Position numbers and translations under genes: made by a program
Notes under the pieces: model-generated
Database searches by the model: none
What the model was told of the DNA's origin: nothing
What the model saw: only the letters and a program-made list of their open reading frames with translations
Assembly (NCBI GenBank): GCA_964350695.1
Contig: CAYGKM010000011.1
Span: 8,601 to 72,600 of the forward strand
Source of the DNA: TMED27 sp964350695
GTDB taxonomy: Bacteria > Pseudomonadota > Alphaproteobacteria > Micavibrionales > Micavibrionaceae
Direction: 5' to 3'
Length of the DNA stretch: 64,000 bases
Part shown: in pieces, positions 59,564 through 64,000 of the stretch
How positions within the stretch are numbered: position 1 is the stretch's first letter
How the letters are laid out: every line of letters begins with the position of its first letter

Positions 59564-60343
59564 ATGGCAAAGTTCGATTTCGTAGAATCTGCATCAAATG
59601 CATATATATATGTTTGGCAAGAGCGCAAGCAGCTTGCCCGCGTGTCTGCGTTTGTTTTGGGCATGAAGGCGCTGAGTTTTATCGGCATTTTACTGATGGG
59701 GCTGGAGGATAATCTTTTGCGTCAGGGCTTGATGCTTATTCCGTCGCATTTTGTTGAAGGGATTGTGATCGCGCAGATTATGGTGATGGCGGTTTATTCA
59801 AAGAGCCATGAGATGCTAAGCAAATCGCAAATGCTTGGCTCTCCGCCGATATTGGCCGCGGGGATTTTGTATCTTTTGATTAAGTTGGCGCTGTCTTTGT
59901 CTTTGGGGATGACGTTTGTGACCCCCGAGCAGATAGCCGCGGCGCAGGCCGATGGCGGTCCTGACCCATTGAGTTCGTTTTTTCTCGCGCTGGCTTTGAT
60001 GGCGCTTATGATCTGGGCGTTTCGTTTGTTCTGGATATATGTGCCGGTTGCGCTGGGGTATAGTGTGAGTGAATATATTTCGAAATTTCGCGCTTATGTA
60101 TCGTCATTTTATATGATCGGTGTGTGGCTTTTATGTTTTGTGCCGACGGGTATTATTTTGATTATGTTGCTGTCTATCGTGCAAATGATTGCCCCTGAAG
60201 TGAACGGTGAAAGCCCGCTTTTGAATGATATTTTGAATGCATCCGTGCAGGCGGTGACCGATTATGCGATGGTCTTGCTCTCGAGTTTAGGGATGGCGTT
60301 TGGTGTGCATCATGTGATGTCCGGTAAAGCGGATAAAGAATAG
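59564..60343 (+). CDS. Multi-pass membrane protein of unknown function
   Basis: 259 residues with about five membrane helices (near 25-45, 55-85, 97-118, 140-165, 185-210) and a short amphipathic start, MAKFDFVESASNAYIYVWQERKQ. The final helix carries Gly and His residues (LGMAFGVHHVMSGKADKE). Similar-looking proteins occur as uncharacterised in alphaproteobacteria; no domain was recognised. It is divergent from ctaA and followed after nine bases by the ferredoxin gene, so the two likely share a transcript. Confidence 0.75.
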   Translation: MAKFDFVESASNAYIYVWQERKQLARVSAFVLGMKALSFIGILLMGLEDNLLRQGLMLIPSHFVEGIVIAQIMVMAVYSKSHEMLSKSQMLGSPPILAAGILYLLIKLALSLSLGMTFVTPEQIAAAQADGGPDPLSSFFLALALMALMIWAFRLFWIYVPVALGYSVSEYISKFRAYVSSFYMIGVWLLCFVPTGIILIMLLSIVQMIAPEVNGESPLLNDILNASVQAVTDYAMVLLSSLGMAFGVHHVMSGKADKE

Positions 60344-60352
60344 TTTGCGAGG

Positions 60353-60664
60353 ATGAAAATTTACGTTACAGATTTGGACGGTAAAGAGCATGCGCTGGAT
60401 GCGATTGAAGGGTGGCGCGTGATGGAGATTATCCGTGACCACGGCTTGCCGATTAAGGCCGAGTGCGGGGGCTGCTGCGCGTGCGCGACATGCCATGTCT
60501 ATGTGGATGAGGCTTGGATGGATAAAATTCCAGAAATGCGGGCGGAAGAGGAAGATATGCTGGATGAGGCGTTTCATCTGGAGAGCAATTCTCGGCTGTC
60601 TTGTCAGTTAATCATGGATGATAGCCTTGAGGGTTTGAAGGTTACGCTTGTTCCTGTAGAGTAG
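60353..60664 (+). CDS. [2Fe-2S] ferredoxin, adrenodoxin type
   Basis: 103 residues. Cluster ligands: ECGGCCACATCHVYVDE gives the Cys-x5-Cys-x2-Cys spacing (about residues 39-48), with the fourth cysteine in RLSCQLIM (about 84). VTDLDGKEHALDAIEGWRVMEIIRDHG is the beta-grasp start. It belongs with vertebrate-like ferredoxins that pass electrons to P450s, Fe-S assembly or heme A synthesis; its closeness to ctaA, whose mitochondrial counterpart depends on a ferredoxin, is suggestive. Confidence 0.94.
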   Translation: MKIYVTDLDGKEHALDAIEGWRVMEIIRDHGLPIKAECGGCCACATCHVYVDEAWMDKIPEMRAEEEDMLDEAFHLESNSRLSCQLIMDDSLEGLKVTLVPVE

Positions 60665-60679
60665 TATTTTTCATAAAAC

Positions 60680-60695
60680 TGGCATGGTGTTTGCA
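60680..60695 (+). promoter_or_regulatory. Sigma-54 (RpoN) promoter
   Basis: TGGCATGGTGTTTGCA matches the -24/-12 consensus TGGCACG-N4-TTGCA at all but one defined position; the invariant GG (60681-60682) and GC (60693-60694) are ten bases apart. The start would be near 60706, 66 bases ahead of the 61-residue gene. No enhancer site was identified. Confidence 0.7.
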
Positions 60696-60771
60696 AAGTG
60701 TTTCCCTGTAAGTTGATAAAAACGGGTAGTTTTGGGCTTATGTATCACTTAAAAACAGGGAGACTATAATT

Positions 60772-60957
60772 ATGAGACTATTATCAGGACAAAATTTACC
60801 GTCTAAAGCCGATCAAGCGGCAAAAAGCGCGCAGGCGTTTGTTTTTACCGGCAAAGAGTTTTCATTTGATAGCGTAGTGAATGCGTTCGACGGCGCAGTA
60901 GCGGTATTGATCCTCGTAGCGCAAGCAGAAACGCAGGGCGGTTTTGTATACGAATAA
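60772..60957 (+). CDS. Small unknown protein downstream of a sigma-54 promoter
   Basis: 61 residues, MRLLSGQNLPSKADQAAKSA at the start, a central FVFTGKEFSFDSVVNAFDG, then a hydrophobic stretch AVAVLILVAQA. ATG has AGGGAGA ten or so bases upstream. The mild hydrophobic stretch might be a buried helix or a short membrane segment. No family recognised. The RpoN promoter suggests control by nitrogen status or by the flagellar hierarchy. Confidence 0.65.
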   Translation: MRLLSGQNLPSKADQAAKSAQAFVFTGKEFSFDSVVNAFDGAVAVLILVAQAETQGGFVYE

Positions 60958-60971
60958 ACCTTGTATAAAGC

Positions 60972-61235
60972 TTATTGCAGCGTGCCTTCCCAATCTGCAT
61001 TGCGGTAGTCCGAGCTTGTGATGATTTCGCGTTTTGCGACGTAAACCGAGTGGAGGCGGCCTTCGATTTTCTTTTCCCAGAAATCGAGAAATTTAAAGAG
61101 GTTAGGGAATTTCGGGGCCAGATCGTAGTCCTGCCAGATGAATTCCTGCAAGATTTGCTCGAAATCAGGCATGTGATAGTAGATTTGCGCCGTTGTAAGA
61201 CGATAATCACCCATTTGTTTAATTAAATCAGCCAT
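60972..61235 (-). CDS. Usg family protein
   Basis: 87 residues from ATG at 61235; the frame runs 30 codons further but there reads through leader hairpins. The conserved block of the family is complete: LIKQMGDYRLTTAQIYYHMPD, LQEFIWQDYDLAPKFP, FKFLDFWEKKIEGRLHSVYV. Usg was first noted as an unknown gene near trpF in alphaproteobacteria; its function is still unknown. It converges with the 61-residue gene and has a hairpin-rich leader. Confidence 0.92.
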   Translation of the reverse strand: MADLIKQMGDYRLTTAQIYYHMPDFEQILQEFIWQDYDLAPKFPNLFKFLDFWEKKIEGRLHSVYVAKREIITSSDYRNADWEGTLQ

Positions 61236-61258
61236 TTGTCTTCCCCATTTCTTTTTAT

Positions 61259-61325
61259 GCGACGCTGCCTGCGTCGCTTGCCTATGTTTAATAGGCTGCA
61301 CTCCTTGCGCCTTGCTTAAAAGCAA
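61259..61325 (-). promoter_or_regulatory. Three-hairpin leader ahead of usg
   Basis: Three successive inverted repeats: GCGACGC/GCGTCGC (61259-61277, loop of five), CCTAT/ATAGG (61281-61295) and TTGCT/AGCAA (61312-61325). A TATAAT on the minus strand at 61378-61373 would start transcription about 130 bases before the usg ATG, so all would be in the mRNA leader. No good -35 was found. Confidence 0.45.
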
Positions 61326-61437
61326 ATGGGTTTGACAAACTTGCCTTGCGGGAGCGGCCTATCATTAAGGATATTATACCCTTTATATCTCCTATTTTAC
61401 ATGATAATTCTTGCGAAAGCCTTAACTACCAACATTT

Positions 61438-61884
61438 CTAAGCGGGGGGAGGTGGTTCGAATTCTTCTCTGCCGCGATCATAATAACGGGCAAACATTTG
61501 TTTCGCTTGGGGTGTTCTGGGGTCTATATGTTTTACGGCCATAAGGCCTGAGAATTCGGGGGCATCGTCAATAAGCTCCTCAAGAAGTGCGTTTCGGTAG
61601 GCTAATTTGGGTTGCACGTCGCCGAATTCCTTTATGAGCCCGGTTTGTGGGGTAACTTCCGCATGTCCTGGTATTTTAGAAATTAAGGTGATTGGGCGCC
61701 TCATAGCGGCTTGGGCTCTTAAATATCCGCGTATGCCGTCATCCACACCTAACAGCCCGCTTGGGCTGGCGCGGCGGATGAGCGTTCCCATGATATCGCA
61801 GTATACGCCGCTTAAAAATTGTCTTTGATCCGCAGGTTTATCGGCGGTATGCGGCGCGGCGAATTGTTTTTCTAAATCAGACAT
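61438..61884 (-). CDS. Unknown protein, possibly a degenerate HAD-like fold
   Basis: 148 residues, cytoplasmic. YCDIMGTLI resembles HAD motif I (DxDGTL) with the second Asp changed to Met; PITLISK could be motif II and DVQPKLAYR the motif III lysine, but no acidic pair like motif IV is present. The end is FEPPPPA. If the fold is right, it has probably lost phosphatase activity. It stands alone between usg and groES on the minus strand, about 200 bases from each. Confidence 0.55.
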   Translation of the reverse strand: MSDLEKQFAAPHTADKPADQRQFLSGVYCDIMGTLIRRASPSGLLGVDDGIRGYLRAQAAMRRPITLISKIPGHAEVTPQTGLIKEFGDVQPKLAYRNALLEELIDDAPEFSGLMAVKHIDPRTPQAKQMFARYYDRGREEFEPPPPA

Positions 61885-61936
61885 GAGCCATTGTATTTTA
61901 GTTATGGAATTAAGTCAATTTTTTGTATCTTTAAAA

Positions 61937-61968
61937 CTTGATAAAATTCCACGACTCTCCTATATGTA
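61937..61968 (+). promoter_or_regulatory. Sigma-32 (RpoH)-type promoter of groES-groEL
   Basis: CTTGAT at 61937-61942, 16 bases, then CCTATATGT from 61959, close to the alphaproteobacterial heat-shock pattern CTTGAA-N17-CYTATNT. It gives a leader of roughly 120 bases. No CIRCE inverted repeat (TTAGCACTC / GAGTGCTAA) is in the gap. Confidence 0.55.
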
Positions 61969-62092
61969 TGGAGCTTCGCAGATATGAGTCTATATAAGGC
62001 TTAGCGATGCGTTGGAGGGGCTTTTGTTGTCCGCATGAATTTGGGTCGCGAAAGTCTGCTTGTTATCAACCAAACCAAAGGAGAAAGATGAA

Positions 62093-62380
62093 ATGAAATT
62101 TCGTCCTCTACATGATCGCGTTCTTGTCCGCCGCGTTGAAGCGGATACCAAAACCAAAGGCGGGATTATCATTCCCGATACAGCTTCAGAAAAACCCATG
62201 GAAGGTGAAATCGTTGCGGTTGGCAATGGCCATGTAAACGATAATGGCGATGTTCGTCCGCTTGACGTTAAGCCGAAGGATAAGGTTATCTTTTCCAAAT
62301 GGGCAGGTACGGAAGTAACAATTGACGGTGAAGAGCTCATGGTCATGAAAGAATCCGACATTATCGGAATTGTTGCTTAA
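62093..62380 (+). CDS. groES: Co-chaperonin GroES
   Basis: 95 residues from ATG at 62093, preceded by AAAGGAGA. MKFRPLHDRVLVRRVEAD is the conserved start, KTKGGIIIPDTASEKPMEGEIVAVG holds the mobile loop that contacts GroEL, and the end is ELMVMKESDIIGIVA. It forms the heptameric lid of the chaperonin. groEL begins 32 bases on. Confidence 0.98.
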   Translation: MKFRPLHDRVLVRRVEADTKTKGGIIIPDTASEKPMEGEIVAVGNGHVNDNGDVRPLDVKPKDKVIFSKWAGTEVTIDGEELMVMKESDIIGIVA

Positions 62381-62411
62381 TTTAATTTTAGAAAAACAGG
62401 AGTAGATTACT

Positions 62412-64000
62412 ATGTCTGCAAAAGATGTAAAATTGGGCGCAGATGCCCGCGAAGATATGCTTGCAGGAATTAACATTCTTGCGAATGCAGTAAAAGTGAC
62501 GTTGGGACCAAAAGGCCGCAATGTTGTAATTCAAAAAAGCTTTGGCGCGCCGCGCACCACAAAAGACGGTGTGACTGTTGCCAAGGAAATCGAACTTTCA
62601 AATGCTCGTCAAAACACTGGCGCGCAGTTGATCAAGGAAGTGGCCTCAAAAGCCAATGACCATGCCGGTGACGGTACGACGACTGCGACTGTGCTTGCGC
62701 AATCAATCGCCAATGAAGGCGTGAAGGCTGTGTCTGCGGGTCGTAACCCTATGGACCTTAAGCGCGGGATCGACATGGCTGTGACGGCTGTTGTTGCGGA
62801 TCTTGCGAAACGTGCGAAAAACGTTAAAGGCAACGAAGAGATCAAGCAGGTTGGTACAATTTCTGCCAACGGCGAAGTGTCTATCGGTGAGCTTTTGGCG
62901 GAAGCGATGTCCAAAGTTGGTAACGAAGGCGTTATCACTGTGGAAGAAGCGAAGTCTTTGGACAATTCTTTGGAAGTTGTTGAAGGCATGCAGTTCGACC
63001 GTGGTTACCTTTCACCTTACTTCATCACAGATGCAGATAAGATGATGGCGAATCTTGAGAACCCATACATCCTTCTTAACGAAGGTAAGCTTTCAAATCT
63101 TCAGGCGCTTGTGCCGATTTTGGAAGCGGTTGTTCAGTCTTCACGTCCTTTGCTTATTATTGCAGAAGATGTTGAAGGTGAAGCTTTGGCGACACTTGTT
63201 GTGAACAAACTTCGCGGCGGTCTTAAGATTGCGGCTGTTAAAGCGCCCGGTTTCGGGGATCGTCGTAAGGCGATGCTTGAAGACATCGCGCTTTTGACCG
63301 GTGGTCAGGTGATCTCTGAAGACCTTGGTATCAAGCTTGAGAATGTTGAAATTTCAATGCTCGGCCAAGCGAAGAAAGTGACCATCACCAAAGACGACAC
63401 AACTGTTGTTGACGGCGCCGGTGCCAAAAAAGACATCGAAGCGCGTTGTTCACAAATCCGTAAGCAGATTGAAAATACTGACTCTGATTACGATAAAGAG
63501 AAATTGCAGGAGCGTTTGGCGAAATTGTCAGGCGGGGTTGCGGTTCTTCGTGTTGGCGGTGCGACGGAAGTTGAAGTGAAAGAGCGCAAAGATCGCGTTG
63601 ATGATGCACTTCACGCTACGCGCGCTGCCGTTGAAGAAGGTATTATCGCCGGCGGCGGGACTGCGCTTCTTTATGCAACGAAGGCTTTGGCCGGCATGGA
63701 AGGCGAGAACGATGACCAGACTGTTGGCATCGAGATCATCCGCCGCGCTATCCAGGCTCCGATTCGCCAGATTGCAGCCAATGCAGGTGATGAAGGCAGC
63801 GTGATCGTTGGTAAATTGCTTGAGCAAAAAGATACCGATTACGGTTGGGATGCACAAAAAGGCGAGTTCACGAACCTTGTTAAAGCGGGGATTATTGACC
63901 CTGTTAAGGTTGTGCGCACGGCTTTGCAAGATGCAGCCAGCGTCTGTTCACTGCTTATCACGACTGAAGCGATTATTACTGATGCGCCTCAGGAAGATAA
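62412..64000 (+). CDS. groEL: Chaperonin GroEL (3' end outside the window)
   Basis: Open from ATG at 62412 to the window edge, about 529 of the usual 545 residues. Marks: VKVTLGPKGRNVVIQKSFG, KDGVTVAKEIEL, the ATPase stretch DHAGDGTTTATVLAQ with its catalytic Asp, and GGGTALLYATKAL in the second equatorial part. It folds proteins in the cytoplasm with GroES. AGG about 12 bases before the start. Only the final C-terminal residues are missing. Confidence 0.98.
   Translation, partial: MSAKDVKLGADAREDMLAGINILANAVKVTLGPKGRNVVIQKSFGAPRTTKDGVTVAKEIELSNARQNTGAQLIKEVASKANDHAGDGTTTATVLAQSIANEGVKAVSAGRNPMDLKRGIDMAVTAVVADLAKRAKNVKGNEEIKQVGTISANGEVSIGELLAEAMSKVGNEGVITVEEAKSLDNSLEVVEGMQFDRGYLSPYFITDADKMMANLENPYILLNEGKLSNLQALVPILEAVVQSSRPLLIIAEDVEGEALATLVVNKLRGGLKIAAVKAPGFGDRRKAMLEDIALLTGGQVISEDLGIKLENVEISMLGQAKKVTITKDDTTVVDGAGAKKDIEARCSQIRKQIENTDSDYDKEKLQERLAKLSGGVAVLRVGGATEVEVKERKDRVDDALHATRAAVEEGIIAGGGTALLYATKALAGMEGENDDQTVGIEIIRRAIQAPIRQIAANAGDEGSVIVGKLLEQKDTDYGWDAQKGEFTNLVKAGIIDPVKVVRTALQDAASVCSLLITTEAIITDAPQED

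Noticed and set aside
61885..62092. CIRCE operator before groES
   Set aside because: Searched for TTAGCACTC and its inverted partner; neither half is present.
1..64000. tRNA, rRNA, insertion sequences, prophage or integrase genes
   Set aside because: None was seen in the gaps or frames on either strand; intergenic gaps are mostly too short for them.

Overview
The window looks like the chromosome of an alphaproteobacterium of moderate GC content. The evidence is the mix of families and their order: an ECF sigma factor with a ChrR-like partner, an IalB-family protein, a ctaC-ctaD/ctaB-coxF-ctaG-ctaE-DUF983-SURF1 cytochrome oxidase cluster, a ~1600-residue NAD-glutamate dehydrogenase, dnaX-ybaB, DUF1674 next to chorismate mutase and rsmB, rpe-heparinase II, radA-cvpA-purF, der-bamB-TPR, usg, and an RNase E whose S1 domain is split by an insert. 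A perfect CtrA-type box and a near-consensus sigma-54 promoter also fit. The order or genus cannot be fixed from sequence reading alone. Nearly every gene has an intact frame and there is no transposase, phage or CRISPR signal, so this is mostly core chromosome with a few accessory cassettes.

Layout. 1-3319: sigma/anti-sigma pair, IalB-like protein and an M23 envelope peptidase. 3324-12367 (minus strand): aa3 cytochrome c oxidase structural and assembly genes, interrupted between ctaD and ctaB by three related secreted proteins that lie behind a terminator. 12491-19767: rsmE, ubiA, the giant glutamate dehydrogenase and an SRAP protein. 19745-23084 (minus): a translationally coupled ResB-CcsA-thioredoxin operon, i.e. 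System II cytochrome c maturation, followed by the SRP RNA gene. 23307-27400: dnaX, ybaB, xth, DUF1223, DUF1674 and chorismate mutase. 27397-36794 (plus): rsmB, an unknown gene, rpe, heparinase-like, EAL, radA, cvpA, purF. 36798-41829 (minus): mscS, der, bamB, a TPR protein and a redoxin. 41868-47163: icd, L,D-transpeptidase, small lipoprotein, cell-wall amidase and sirtuin. 47402-51932: RNase E, a pilin-like protein and leucine-type dehydrogenase. 52020-52499 has no gene but holds two structured, terminator-ended segments. 52500-58469: an exported coiled-coil protein, a glycosyltransferase, and an unrecognised 1049-residue protein with a CtrA box upstream and a proline-rich partner. 58472-64000: heme A synthase, a membrane protein, ferredoxin, a sigma-54-promoted 61-residue protein, Usg, a degenerate HAD-like protein and groES-groEL (cut by the window end).

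How it fits together. Much of the window serves aerobic respiration: oxidase subunits I-III, heme O and heme A synthases (ctaB, ctaA), copper and heme insertion factors (ctaG, SURF1), c-type cytochrome maturation (ResB/CcsA/ResA-like), an SdhAF4-like factor, ferredoxin and UbiA. A second theme is the envelope (M23 peptidase, L,D-transpeptidase, amidase, BamB, lipoproteins). The most novel material is the 1049-residue protein with its CtrA box, the secreted cassette inside the oxidase cluster, the sigma-54-driven small protein, and the structured RNA candidates at 52.1-52.4 kb.
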